DNA of 64,000 nucleotides from Myrica gale (lineage: Eukaryota > Streptophyta > Magnoliopsida > Fagales > Myricaceae): assembly GCA_963930655.1 (NCBI GenBank), contig OZ005607.1:24932874-24996873 (forward strand), given 5' to 3'. The notes beneath the pieces were generated by a model, which searched no databases, was not told where the DNA came from, and saw nothing but the letters and a program-made list of their open reading frames with translations. The first letter of the stretch is position 1. Each line of letters starts with the position of its first letter. Shown one piece after another: positions 33,201-45,569 of this stretch. The translations under genes were made by a program, and so were the position numbers.

Positions 33201-36200
33201 CTGCCGTAGATATAAAAGGGAATAGACCACAGGCTTGTCAGAGGTCATAGTTGGCTGAAGTTTGTGTTGCTTAATTCTGCTTTACCAGTACTTATGTGTA
33301 TATATGGGGAATTTGAGGTTTTCTCCCTCTTCCCGGGGAAAAGTAAATATTATCTCAATTTTTTTAAGCGAGCTGGTATAATGTAGTTCAATTTTGGGGT
33401 TCGTTGCTTGTCATCAATGTTGAACTGCTCAGTATGGGTTATCCATGCCGGACACATTCCTTTTTACTTGCCGTTTCTTTTTGGCATGTGGACAGAACTC
33501 TTTTCTATATTCTTTTCCTGGCAATGGTTATATCGTATTTATTTTTACTTCACATCCTCAAACAAAGCAAAGGAATCACTAATTATGACCAATTGCAAGA
33601 TTTAGTCAAATTCGAGATAACATAAGGCCTACTACGCCTTGTAAATTTGTGCATATTTTGTGAATATGCTACTTCTCATATATTCTCATGAACACAGGCA
33701 TTGGACTTGGTGACTGAGGCACTAACTAATGATAATGCTGACATACGTATTGCCGCTTGTATGTGCTTGAGAAGTGTCTCTAGGTCACTCAAGGTTAGTG
33801 CGACCAATGTTAAGCTCATGCTACCTAGTTTCTGATAATCACAGACTGGACTTTTGCTAATAAAATATCTTTCAGAGTCTGAGTGCAGGTTCTTTTACAA
33901 ATGAAGTTATTGTTACTCCATTGGTTCGGCTTTTATATGACCCTTCTACGTCTGTTCAGGTACGCAAGCCTATTGTGGTGATGATCATTCTTCTTAACTT
34001 GATAGGCTTATTTGTTTTCAGTGGTAACTCAAGTTTCTGGTCTAGATTTTTCACATGGTTAAGGAACCCATTCTATGTTTAGAACTTGAGTTATAGCCTT
34101 ATCTATTTAATTTTTGTATGCTTTATGGTTTACTCAAGTTTTGCTTGATTTTTTTTCCATTCTGCTAGCATAACCTTAGTTAAATTGTTCTATGACTTTA
34201 CAAGATTCTATATGGCCTTATCATTATTTGAAGTATTTTGGTGATCTAATTTTAAGTTCCGTAGTAATTCCATCTCATATTTTATTTTCCCAAGTCTGGT
34301 GTTTGGAAGGCAGGTAAATATTTCTCTAGTTTCTATATTGAAAAATTCACATTAATTAAGGCCATTAGGTGTCGTTTGGAAGGGACAAAAACAGAAGAAG
34401 AAGAAAAATCAACACTTAAAGATATGATTGGTAGAATCAATTCTTAAATAGAAGTTGCAACATTTTCAGAAACATTTGTCTTTTTCTTTTAAAGCCTGTC
34501 AGTCATTTGCGCTGACCAAGTATGCTGGTGTTCAAGTCCTATTTGAACTGTGCATTACTGATAGTGAAAACACCTGTCGCTGGATTTTCATTTGTGATTT
34601 GGGAGATACTTTCCTACATATGCATTATCTGTAACTGTGCTTCTCCACTCGGTAGAAAACAAGAATTTCTGTCTTTTGACCTGATATGAGGTTGTAAGTA
34701 ATTAAGAATTTTAACAATTGTCACTTAGCAAATCTCTCTTAAGTTCTCTATTTTCAGGTTGCGGCTCTTGGTGCTGTTAGCAACATTGTGGTTGACTTTA
34801 CAACGCACAAGTCTAAAGTAGTAAAATGTGGAGGTCTGAAAAGGCTTGTACAATTATCAAAATCAATGGATCCAACTCTAAGGTTAAATGCATTGTGGGC
34901 TTTGAAGAACTTGATGTTCCTTGCAGACAACACGTGTAAAGAAGGAATTCTTTCAGAGCTCACCACACCCTTATTATCTAGCCTTATCTGTGGTAATGAT
35001 CAACGTCTTTTTGTGACAATTGTTCAAGTACTTACTATGGTGATCATGTATAAATCACTGCTTCATGGCTTTTACACTGCAGACTCTGAGCCTTCCGTGC
35101 AAGAGCAAGCTCTGGCCCTTGTTCGTAATTTTGTTGATGGATCTATAAATTCAGTTGAGCATATGTTTGCTGAAGATAGTATCATGTTAAATGCAATCGG
35201 GAGGCAATTGCATAGTGCTTCAAAAGCCGGAATTGGGATACAGGTTAGAAGTCTTTTTGTGATGGGAAGGTCTGAGAAGTAACTTTTTGAACTAGTACTT
35301 ATTACATAGTGTCACATGTTAAAGTGTCGTGGAAATTTGATTAGTGATCTCTATTGACTTGTAGTACTATACATATAAAGTATTGAAAGTTTTTTGCTGC
35401 CAAAATAACACAAATTTTGGGGGAAAGAGGAAAAATAGAATCCAAGTTCTACCATGATTAACTTTGAGGAGCATTGCACCTCTTTAAAAATAATGTATTG
35501 ACTTGGAAATTATTTGTAGTTCTAGGGAAAATTTTGGTTTCTCTTTTTTTTTTTTTTGATAAGTGCATGGTACCTAATTCCTGATCACAGAGTACTCTTC
35601 TGCTAATCTAACACCATTTTGAAACTGATGTTAGTTTTAAAATGAAGTTATTGTCATTTCATTGGTTTGGCTTTACAACAAATGTAGTAATATACACATT
35701 GTGGGAATCTTATCCTACCTGCATGTTTTGTTTTGATTGTTATGTTATGCACGTTCCTTTTGTGCCTTGAACCCCCCTGGCCTCATCTTTCAATCCTGAT
35801 CCAAATAGTCTTTTTTTTTTGTTTCTTTTGTCTTCGTTAAAATTACTTTATTCTACTCTAGAGTGTAGTTCCATACACTTTTGCTCCCATCATTGAAGGA
35901 AGTCTCATTATTGTACTTTTTGAATGTTCAAAGGCTCGGGGAAAATTGTCCACTGAGTGCAGTATTTTAGTAATTTAGTTCTGTGAGTTGGAAATTGGTA
36001 ACTGGAGATGTAGCTGCACATGGCATACAATATAAACAATTATTGTAATACATATGAAACAAGCATATATTAATGCTGTTGCAACCACATCTGGTTTCCT
36101 CGTTTTTTGTCCCTGAAGAGAATGATTAGAGAGGTCATGAGGGTTATATTTTGTAGTATTAGTCTATCACTGTTAACTTTTATTATATAAAAGAGCATCT

Positions 36201-37244
36201 AAACCACTTATCAAAAAGAGAGAGCATCTAAACCATAAATTTTGATGTTCGATGTGAACGACTGATTACATGGTTAGATAGATGATAATATCTATAGACA
36301 TGTATGTAAGAATATATATAGACATTTCATTGACAATTTGATTGTGATGTTGACATGAATTGTAGTACCATTGCTAGAACAGTTACGGGAAGGATCAGGT
36401 TAATACATACTTGTGGGAACTGGATATGTTTCACATTTGTACTTTAGGATTTATTTACTTGCTCTTTAGAGTTTAGATATATAAAGAAACTAGACACCCA
36501 GGATATACAATAAGCATTATTTCTAAGTTTTCTGCAAAATGAAATGGTAACACAAGTTTCAGATTTTTTTATAACAGTTAGGATAGATTTTTGACACAAT
36601 TTTGCATATAGTTTCAACATTGATCTGTGGGATTGACTCGGCATGGGCAACAAAGTGTGAACGGTTGTTACTTTTTCCCCATTATAACAACAAGGTTATA
36701 TTTTGTATTGCTGATGTATTGTGGTTTTGGTTGTACTTATCAATTTTATCAGTATGCATCATCACCAGATCATTATAGCTTCCCCAAAATTATTTTTTCT
36801 TGTAGGGAATGTATGTGCTCAGCAATGTTGCAAGTGGGAATGAGTTTCATAAGGAGGCAGTAATGCATCAACTCTTTCCACAAGCGAATGATGGGGCCCA
36901 TTCTTTTATACTCAAGTTTTTGCAGAGTAATGACAACCAGTTACGTACGGCAGCCGTCTGGGGCATAATAAATCTCACTTTTCCATCAAGTCCTGGTGCG
37001 TCGAGTCGGTTTGCCAAATTACGCAATGCTGGCATAGTTTCTCAAATAAAGACAATGGTCAACGATCCTTGTGTGGATGTCAAGGTTGTTCATTTTATCT
37101 CATAGTGGGTGGTTTGTTTTTTATTAGTTTTGTTTTTATTTAAAAAATCTGTTTGCTAAACCACGCCTGATTCCTCATTTGGTACAGCTCCGTGTTAGAA
37201 CAGCACTTGGGCAATTTATGACTTTCAGTGATGGCTCAACGTGA
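30271..37244 (+). CDS. ARMC8: ARMC8/GID5 homologue (armadillo-repeat subunit of the CTLH/GID ubiquitin ligase)
   Basis: Eight coding exons read by frame and GT-AG sites: 30271-30612, 32175-32891, 33698-33793, 33876-33959, 34758-34992, 35083-35243, 36806-37084 and 37188-37244. They give 656 aa with no internal stop. Armadillo-type helical repeats fill the protein (KKLYFLKLGAVPVV, GVRAVLDAGAFPNLIALL, SIIIHSCETVAEQKAL, LKRLVQLSKSMDPTLRLNAL, GMYVLSNVASGNEFHKEAVM, LRTAAVWGIINLTFPSSPG). The ending DVKLRVRTALGQF parallels animal ARMC8 (about 670 aa). In animals and yeast this subunit is part of the CTLH/GID E3 ligase scaffold and helps recruit substrates. The plant role is inferred. Intron 1 is the longest (1.56 kb); intron 5 is only 90 nt and the only one not in phase 0. 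I chose MPTSASASSS as the start because it follows the GC-rich leader and precedes NSSDLLVRLSS. An in-frame upstream ATG is weakly possible. Confidence 0.93.
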
Positions 37245-39619
37245 TCACTCTTTTCTCATATTTGGCCAATCCCTTGAACCCAAGCAAAGAAAAGCAACAC
37301 TGCGGCAGGTTTTTCACCTTTTCTTAACGATCCTAACCAGCTTATCATTGGCAGCCTGCAGAAACATGGTATGCTACATCCAAGGTCTATAATAGCTGTA
37401 TTTATGGGTGCAGAAGTGGTTTAGACTAATCTACCATATGAACTCAAAATAATTTTTTTGTTGCTACGTATACAAGTCTCTACGGTTAAAAAAATAAGGC
37501 TGCACCGTTTGATATTTATCGTTGTAAAAATATGGTTCTGTTGTAAAAATATTGGAACAACGGATATGTTAAATTTTGGTTTCAACTCAAGATGTAGCGG
37601 GTGTATATGAAGCAAATTCCGTAGTGCTGAATATTTACTTCCAGCTTGTGGGTCTGGGTATATTTGTAGGGTTCCTCTTTCTTACCCAGTTTCTAGTGAC
37701 TTTTTGGGTATTTATCCTATCTGTATACTTTCTGTAACAGTTTTATCGTTTGGAATGACGCCTACTATTTATTGCCATTAGAAATAAATTTTCTTTGGAT
37801 TAGCTTCAAAAAATTTGAATTGCAGTTAGAATGAGTCAATTGTTACTTCCATTGTTTTGTTCTCCTTTTGCAGGTCCAACGCATTGCTTTCAGTTTTTTT
37901 CCAGTCAAAGCAGTGTGAGAGGTTTCACATTTTGTTGGTACTCCTGATCAAATAGTGTAGAATGGAATCTCATTGCCATGTTACTACATATGTTCTTAAT
38001 CCATTTTGTTCTTTGTATTGATCCAACCATCTACGTAGTTACAAGTGTTCAAGAGTTAACCCCTGTGGCTTCCACATATTGCTGGTCAAATGGTATCATT
38101 TTTCACACGTTTGGATGGATTGTATATCCGTAAATAGTTGCTTTCTAAATGCCTTTGTGGAAGCAATATAATAGGTATACTGAGTTTGGATGCTGTGATG
38201 CTACTACGATTTTGGGACAGGGTTTACTTGTGCCACAGAAGCTCTGCTTCCAAGCTAACAGGACATTGCTTATTGTTTTGCTGACCACTATGCTTGGGCG
38301 AAGGTTTCTTCCTACATCCACGGGATAGAGGTCATAAAGTCTTGTAGTTCTTCAGACAAATGTACTGGGAATGGTGTTTTCATTCGGCTTATGGCTCCTA
38401 GATATAGGTTGGACACGAGCCGACATGATGCGCTCGATGAAATTACCAAGGTTTTGACGTATTATTTTTCCCTTTTTGGTTGTTTAGGCTTGGCATCTTT
38501 TTGTATTGGATTTTTGAGGAACATTTTGGTTTATCATGTAAGGAGGCAGGTACTTTTGGGGACCCAAACTCTCGAGAGCGTCAAGACATTATAGCAGAAG
38601 CTCTTGCGTCAAGATTTTTTTTGGGTGGCTTGTGGTGTTCACAGTCACAGCTAGAGATATTGCTTCTCTATCGTGTCTGAGATGTAAACATCACGTCCAA
38701 TGAAGTAGTGACCCATATAAAGGAGAGAAAAAGAAAGATCTCGAACGATTTGCCATGATTGGACAGCTTGATTCCTTATCTCCAACGATGAATGTGATAA
38801 TTATAATCTTTAAATCTGGAAAACGAGTGTTATTTGTTATTTTTCAGCAGGTTTTGTGACATCTGTTGTACAAAGACAGCTATGTTTTCCTCTAATTCCA
38901 TGTTTGGCTCATTTTCTCTCCTCTCTAAGAAAGTTCTGTATCATGTTGACGAGTTAGACTGCAACACCATACTCCATAGCACCAGCTTTGTGATATCTCA
39001 CTAAGTGCGTAAGGAAAAAAAAATGTTCCCTAGGTGTCTCATTGGTGCAATTGACCACAAGAACTGTAGCGGTAATTAAACTTGATTATATCACCGAACT
39101 AGTAAGTAACTTTAGGGTTTAACTTTGATTGGACTCGTCTTTCCGGTTAATTAATTGTTTAGACACGAGCTTTCTCGTCCACCAAAAATTAAATAACAAA
39201 TGGATAAACTAAATGGAAAACCGATATGGTGTCGGATAGTCTATTTTGGACTCCATCCCCATTTGTGGACAAAATAATTTATGTATTTACAAAATAGGCT
39301 ACAAGGATTGACCCATTCAAAGTTGTACGACTGATTCGTTAAAAATCAATACTACTTTAATTGTGTCAGTAATTGAGCCTATAATCTATAAGCTCAAAGT
39401 TGGTTGCTACTGCTTTCAATATAGAGAGCTCTCCTTCAAACCCTCGAAATTGTGGGATGATATTTCATATATACAATCTACAGATGGGAGATTTTATTAG
39501 TTTTGTGGAAGATGAAATAAATGACATTCATGGGACCTTAATAATAAAGCAAAAATATACCTAGACTAGGAGCGACAGAGGGAAGAAGGAAAATCAAGGT
39601 ATATGAAGGTGCAAAGATG
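37245..39619. other. Convergent intergenic region between ARMC8 and RBCX2
   Basis: Holds the 3' flanks of both genes. The first part is likely a long ARMC8 3' untranslated region. A frame at 38391-38594 has no recognised domain. I saw no repeat with clear ends. Confidence 0.5.
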
Positions 39620-42307
39620 TCAGCCAATCTTTTCTGTATTCGAGTCGTCCGAGGGCCATATCACGGTCTCGATGAGACGTTCACGCATCAACTCCAAGTT
39701 TTCATCAGAGATCTCTTGATATATCTCAGCATGATTGCATCTCTAAACATAACAATGACAGAAAGGAAGAAAGATTTTCACTTTCTTCAAGTTTTTTTTT
39801 TTTGCAGGTTTGAGAAAAAAAGTAGAGAACGATTCCAGATTCCATACCTTCACCCATTTCCCATACAGGTGGAGCCGTGTTACCATCACTCTCTCTGCAA
39901 GCTCATGCTTCTCCTGTAATTTGGAAAAAAAGAAAGTTGTGTTTGATATCATGCATATCAAATGGACAGTCTACACTCTACGGTGACGACCGGGGCCCTA
40001 TTGATGCATAACCAAAAAAAAGATGCATAAGCAAGTCTCTCAGAACACGAGTCCACATTGCTGAAGTGGGCTCCTATAATCGGGGGCTTATAAAAAAAAA
40101 AAAAGGCAAGAAATACCTTTCCAAGGGAACGGATGAAACGTTTTCCATCACCGGGCTTGTTTGACGCTACAAAACTGAGCAAAACAAACACCGGAAGCAG
40201 GATTTAGATAAAAAGAGTAATTACAATAGTATGATCATGTCTGTTTATAATCCAGTAATTTCTGCTCGTTCTGAACTGTAAATTGGGTTGGGAATCTAAA
40301 GACTTGCATTCATTTGCAATACATTGCTGGTGCTCTTGCATATAAAGACGCAAGAGTTTTTGATATATCATAACTAGGTAAGCTAATCTGGAAGGACAAA
40401 GGTGAGTTGACTGGGATTATGGTCAAAATCATGTGCAAGCTCCTAACTGAAAAAGGGGTTCCCAAAAGTTGACACACAGACACGGTTTCATACTAGAAGA
40501 TCGAAATCAAAAGCTTAAACGATTAGGTGGAGGGACCAACTAACAACATAGACCCATTTCAAAGCTCCACAGCTAACCCATGTGGACTGCTTTAACAGGT
40601 TTAATGTTAAACTTATCCACCTCGAGCGGCTAAAATTGTTTTAATCAATCCCTGCTTTGTCATACTACTCTAATTCAGAAAAGCATATGGTTCGGTCCAT
40701 ATGGTACTTTCAGATTTGCAACAGCTCTCACTTCCAGCTGATCTAAATCCTCATTATGGATCAGCTATAGATCTGAAATTAAAATGCTCCCAATTCTCTC
40801 AAAATTCTCTCTTATGAGCCACATCAAGTGCCACTGCAGCTCTTCTACACCCAACAGCAATGCACAAAAATGGACAGGGGATTGATAATCATGTAGAGTG
40901 AGTTTGAAGATCCCACTTACTCATAAAACCACCTATATTGCGTCGGGTTCATCTCATACAGCTGGTTAAGAACAGTCCTGACAGCTTTGTATGTGAAATA
41001 GTTGAGAATTTGCTGCAGACAGACTTTTGGTTAGCGATAACACGTAGTAGGTTACAATTTCAATAACTAAACCTGTAAAGTAGAATGGAGGTTAATAGAA
41101 GACCAACAAACATCTATATGTTTCTAATTCTTTCAGGAATCATTTAAAACTTGTATTATTCAAAGAAGAGGGGCCATGTCCATATTTTCAACCTAAAGGA
41201 ATTACTAAATCCCTGAAAGGTATACAAGACATCATGAGTACTCACAGGAATGAGATTTCCTCTCTGGGTTCATATGGCAAACTATCTGAGAACACACAAA
41301 ACAGTCTAGATTCAAATCAGAATTCCAATGCTTTGGAGCGCACATAGTTGTAACCATATTCAAAAAGTGGTCATGGTTGCAATCATTGCTTTGGTCCTCC
41401 GATCTAAAGATTGGAGAACTTTATTTCCGAGAGCAGAAGAGACCGTCAGTTTGATAGCTACTGATTTGTTAATTGCATCTGGATTGGTTAGAGAAAAAAC
41501 AGAGGGCAACTGCTTTTGTACATTACAGAGTAAGACATCATAATGGGTTACCCAACATCATCCTTAGGGATAGCTATTAGGGGGAGGAAAGTACAACTTC
41601 AATCAGACCTTCGTGGTGATTGATAATTCCATTATAGTCATTACGCAAAATGATTATGAATGTTTCTAGAAACCGAAAATTTTAATCTTGAAGATTTCTA
41701 GAGGCATCAAATATTTATTTTCCTCCATTTTTCGGTTGAACAACCGGAGGCATCAATTGTTAGTGCACACACAAATGCTGCCACATTGCTGTTACCAGGA
41801 AGAGGGTTCTGGCGACTGCCACAATCTCTTACGCTAGGAACAATGGAAAGGACCCAAATAGAAGGTATATTTCGAAGTTAATCATCAAATATTGAAATAA
41901 AAAAGCATGTGAACAAGGATTACTAAACAATCATATGTCTCCGAAAAAATTTCAACCAATTCTCTCACCGTTTTAACATCCTCAAAACTGTCATCATACT
42001 GCCCGGCAAGCTCGTTGACGATCACCAATCTCCGGTTCCTCTGCGGCTTCCTCGAGCTCCGACTAACGATACCCGAGATAGCTTTCCTCGAGAGCCGCAA
42101 CTCACGCCCTGAATCAATGAATGAACTGCTCAACTCAACGGACCAGGGCTTCCCAAAATGCTTCCTGCTCGTTGAATTCCTATGCATTACCAAATCTCCT
42201 GCGTTCTTGAGGTTCATATTAGATGAAGGCAGTGCATCCACACACAGACATGGGCTAGTATGCGAGTCCACCACCGACGAACCGACAACCGATAAAGCTC
42301 CTACCAT
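39620..42307 (-). CDS. RBCX2: Rubisco assembly chaperone RbcX, plastid RBCX2 type
   Basis: Five exons: 42307-41969, 41012-40921, 40174-40117, 39913-39848 and 39742-39620, giving 225 aa. Every junction has GT-AG and keeps frame. Residues 1-113 are a Ser/Arg-rich chloroplast transit region ending RRLVIVNELAGQYDDSFEDV. The RbcX helical domain follows: QILNYFTYKAVRTVLNQLYE, MNPTQYRWFYDFVASNKPGD, GKRFIRSLGKEKHELAERVM, VTRLHLYGKWVKRCNHAEIY, QEISDENLELMRERLIETVI, ending WPSDDSNTEKIG. RbcX dimers clamp the C-terminus of the Rubisco large subunit and stabilise its assembly in the stroma. The N-terminus MVGALSVVGSS and the domain match Arabidopsis At5g19855 rather than the divergent RBCX1. An in-frame ATG six codons upstream (42325) is a possible alternative start. 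Intron 1 (956 nt) is the largest. Confidence 0.93.
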
Positions 42308-43407
42308 CCTTCCTCTCCCACACACACAAGTTCAAACTTTGAACTTCCAAGACCTATACAAAGATCACGGTTATCGCTTACTTCAATCTTGGAAGTGTAA
42401 TTCAAGAGAACAAGAGATAAAACCCACTAAAAAGAACCAAGAAAGCACAAATGCGTGCCCGAGAAAATTGGAGATTGGCAATTTGAGTCAAATATTCAAG
42501 GAATGAAGAAAAAGATTCTTAAGCAGGAACGTGCTTGGGGGCAGGAATGATTTTGTGTGCAAGGAAAGTGTAGGGAAAATGTGGATTGGGAAGGTGCGTC
42601 AAGTTTGAAAAACCTTAACCAGACAAAAATCTGAGGTCCAAAATTCTCCACCTAAAAGCTTCTAGGATACAAAATCAAAGTTAGCTTCTTCTCTTCTTTT
42701 TTTTTTTTTTTATGCAAATTTATTTCGTATGCGTAGTCTCCAGTTCTACCCACCTGGACGGTTTCCCGATTCTGTTGTCTTCCCACGTGGGAGAATCTTG
42801 TCGGGGTTATACGAACGTGTTGAAATTGTACAACGTCTTTGAACGGTTTTACCGGTGGTTTGGACATTCAGCGCCCACTCGCAATCATTTCGTCTGGAAC
42901 GCACTTTCCAACTTTGCTGGGGGAAACAGTGAAGTGCCCAGTTCCTTTGAGCTAGCTCTACCTTTCATGGCACTTCCTCCCCAGTCAGGTTAGAGGTTGA
43001 GGTCATGGATTCGTGACCCACTGAGTATGTGCATGGGTGAAGAACCTTACAAGCATATAATATAAATAAGGGCACAAGTAATTTGAATTACATATGATAC
43101 ATAATCAATTATCATTAGATGGATTATTTATGCTATATATGTAAAATCATAATTATTATTCCATGTTAGATTTTACAATTTACATTTATATATCTATCTA
43201 TTTCATGGTCTAATAAAAAAATGTCGAAATGAATCTTACTGTACTCTAAATATAAATGTTGTATATGAAATTAGAATTTCAAATTTCGATACTTTTTAGA
43301 CGCTCGAGGCCTATATTTTCATAATGTGCAATACCAAAAAAAGCATATATAGAAGAGGTTCTCATAAGTAAGAGATGAGACTTACGTGTTGGAAGATATT
43401 TTTTTAG

Positions 43408-43757
43408 AAAAATTAACTGCTTAGTCCTTAGGTTTTGAGTACTTTTTCATTTTAGTCCTTGACTTTATAATTTCAAATTTTTAGTCATTGAGTTTTCTTT
43501 TTTTGACAAAAGCATTACATCAGCAAATTTGTACCGGTCGACCGCTTACGTACCGGATCTATTTCAAAACATATACCGGTCGACCGGTACAAATTTGCTG
43601 ATGTGTCAGAGAGCTCCGTTAAACATACGGACGACAAACTAACGGATGTGTGCTTTTGTAAAAAAAAAAAACTCAATGACTAAAAATTTGAAGTTTGAAA
43701 GTGAAGGACTAAAATGAAAAAATGTCCAAAACCTAAGAACTAAAATGATAATTTCCT
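43408..43757. mobile_element. Foldback (long inverted repeat) element, about 350 bp
   Basis: The left arm from AATTAACTGCTTAGTCCTTAGG pairs with the right arm ending CCTAAGAACTAAAATGATAATT over roughly 100 bp, including TTTCATTTTAGTCCTT and TTTAGTCATTGAGTTTT. An inner palindrome pairs ACATCAGCAAATTTGTACCG (43517-43543) with its complement at 43578-43604, including GGTCGACC. Nearly the whole element can fold on itself, with one extra segment of about 45 bp in the right arm. This matches MULE-like foldback MITEs. No protein is encoded. A target duplication was not resolved. Confidence 0.75.
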
Positions 43758-44143
43758 TTTTTTTAATAACTAGGGTACTCAAAAATTTACTCCGATTAAT
43801 CTCTCGAGTATGTACAGTGCCTCCACCCTATATATACATACTAGGTAATTACCAAATCATAAGTCTTGAGAGTAGTCTCAAAAGATTTATTAATGCACAA
43901 GCTGTGAAGATTCGAAACCCTGGCCTACAATATTATGGGATAGTGATTATCAAGCCTCGACCTACTACTTATGCTTATCCCCTTGGGGATGGATTGGAAG
44001 AATTCTATCACACGTACGCTGTATGCAAATGCGTGAGAATATGATTCTTCGTATTGATTGGAAAGGAAATTAAAAGAGAGTGAGAACATGATTCTTTGTT
44101 TCCGGGGGGGACCCGTCCCTTGCGGGCAAGTTTTAGAATCTAT

Positions 44144-44240
44144 GACTTCAACTTGCAAGGAACAAAGTCGGTGTTATGTTGACTTCAACTTGCAAGGAAC
44201 AAAGTCGGTGTTATGTTGACTTCAACTTGCAAGGAACATT
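44144..44240. repeat. 37-bp tandem repeat, about 2.6 copies
   Basis: The unit beginning GACTTCAACTTGCAAGGAAC starts at 44144, 44181 and 44218. The first two copies are identical and the third is cut after about 22 bp. It has no coding potential. Confidence 0.9.
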
Positions 44241-44666
44241 GTGAGCGGCAAATTAATTACCAATTAGAATACACGTTGTTTGCAACTTGCAATTTTCTGC
44301 CGAGGCTAATCCATCAAACAGACTCTAGGCTATGTGGATGTTCGTTTAGGTGAGATTTGTAAAATACAAGTTAAAATTGAGGGCATAAATAACGAAGGAT
44401 AAAATAAGATTTTAAAAAACATATGACCCTCACAGATTCAATGCATTAAATATTCGGACATGTGAATGGACGAAATACCCCAACTGACTTATGCTTTGGT
44501 TGAGGACAATATGATCATTTTATCTGACCATTTCAGTCAAATGCATTTGAAGTATATCGATTAAGGATTGGATGCACGGATTTATCATTTTTAAATCAAC
44601 TTATATATCTTCTTAGAGTTTATTCGAGATGATCGATCTTCTTAACGAATAATGAAGAACTAATCC

Positions 44667-44884
44667 TAAGGGGTTAGCTCGGCTTGTGAAACTCTTAAAC
44701 ATGCTTTCAGAGGTTGCCAATTCGAGTCTCTCAGAACCACTGAAGAACTTAAATCGGTTGTAATCCTCAGGGCCCGAGGTTTACTGCACTCTCCCCACCT
44801 TGCTCAAAGTACTCTGTCTTGCGGGGACATAGAGCTGAGCTCGGGTTTCTCTCGTTACCAAAATAATAATAATAATAATAATAA
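44667..44884 (+). mobile_element. tRNA-derived SINE with (AAT)n tail
   Basis: The head looks like a degenerate tRNA promoter: an A box TAGCTCGGCTTG (44675-44686, about 10 of 12 matches) and a B box AATTCGAGTCT (44719-44729) about 33 bp further on, matching 8 of 11. A unique body follows with GAGGTTTACTGCACTCTCCC and CTCGGGTTTCTCTCGTTACC, then an AAT microsatellite at 44862-44883. The arrangement is that of plant SINEs mobilised by LINE machinery. A clear target-site duplication was not found, so it is not recent. Compare 6945-7150. Confidence 0.6.
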
Positions 44885-45140
44885 ACAAATTTTTTATCAT
44901 CAATTGAGTCTCAAAGCTTTGACCTCAAGGTCCTTACAATTGCTTCACTTTATTAGTATTATTTATAATAGGGGCGGCAGTACGTCCGAACTGTTGGACT
45001 TCGGAACCCCGGAGTAAATAAGTTGAATTAGAATTCATCTACCTTAATCACGTGCTTGAGATCCAGATGACGCAATAAAAAATGACGTGGCGATCTGTAA
45101 TTTGCTCCGTATATATATCTCAAACGATCTGTAGATTGCT

Positions 45141-45142
<2 letters not shown>

Positions 45143-45181
<39 letters not shown>
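45143..45181. repeat. (AT)n microsatellite
   Basis: An uninterrupted TA run of about 38 bp in intergenic DNA, likely length-variable between individuals. Confidence 0.95.
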
Positions 45182-45182
<1 letters not shown>

Positions 45183-45569
45183 CATGCGCTTATAATTGCT
45201 TTCTTTCGTCACGTGCATGCTTTTGGTGAAGAATCTGGAAGAAGATGTCTAGGGTAAACCTATAAAAGGAATATGATCTCACTACTTCTATATATAGAGG
45301 CACTAAATTCGTAAAGGATGCTTTGATGACATTCCCTCATGATCATTATAGGTGACTATGGAGCTTCTTCTGCACATCATAAAATGTTTCCAGTTTTTCT
45401 GTACAAGGAGGATAGGAGGTGAGTCTCAGGCAACCAAGGACGAAGCATGTTACAGGAAAACAGCTAGGAAAGATCTTAGACCACAAAAAGTGGTTCCCTG
45501 AGGTCTGAGATTAAATCCATGGAACAACTGGTGACGAAACTATTTATTGAAACGATAATCAAGGTCCAG

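Larger units (their letters stand above)
42308..45569. other. Intergenic region upstream of RBCX2
   Basis: The RBCX2 leader/promoter lies just above 42307. The moderately GC-rich stretch 42700-43000 contains a 93-codon frame without a recognised domain. A foldback element, 37-bp tandem repeat, SINE and AT microsatellite are listed separately. A 27-bp unit (GATCTGTA.TTGCTCC.TATATATAT) is repeated twice near 45093-45150. Confidence 0.55.

Noticed and set aside
38391-38680. Short frames after the ARMC8 stop
   Set aside because: No recognisable protein; more likely 3' untranslated or intergenic sequence.
42712-42993. 93-codon plus-strand frame upstream of RBCX2
   Set aside because: No domain and no partner exons; lies in the presumed RBCX2 promoter.
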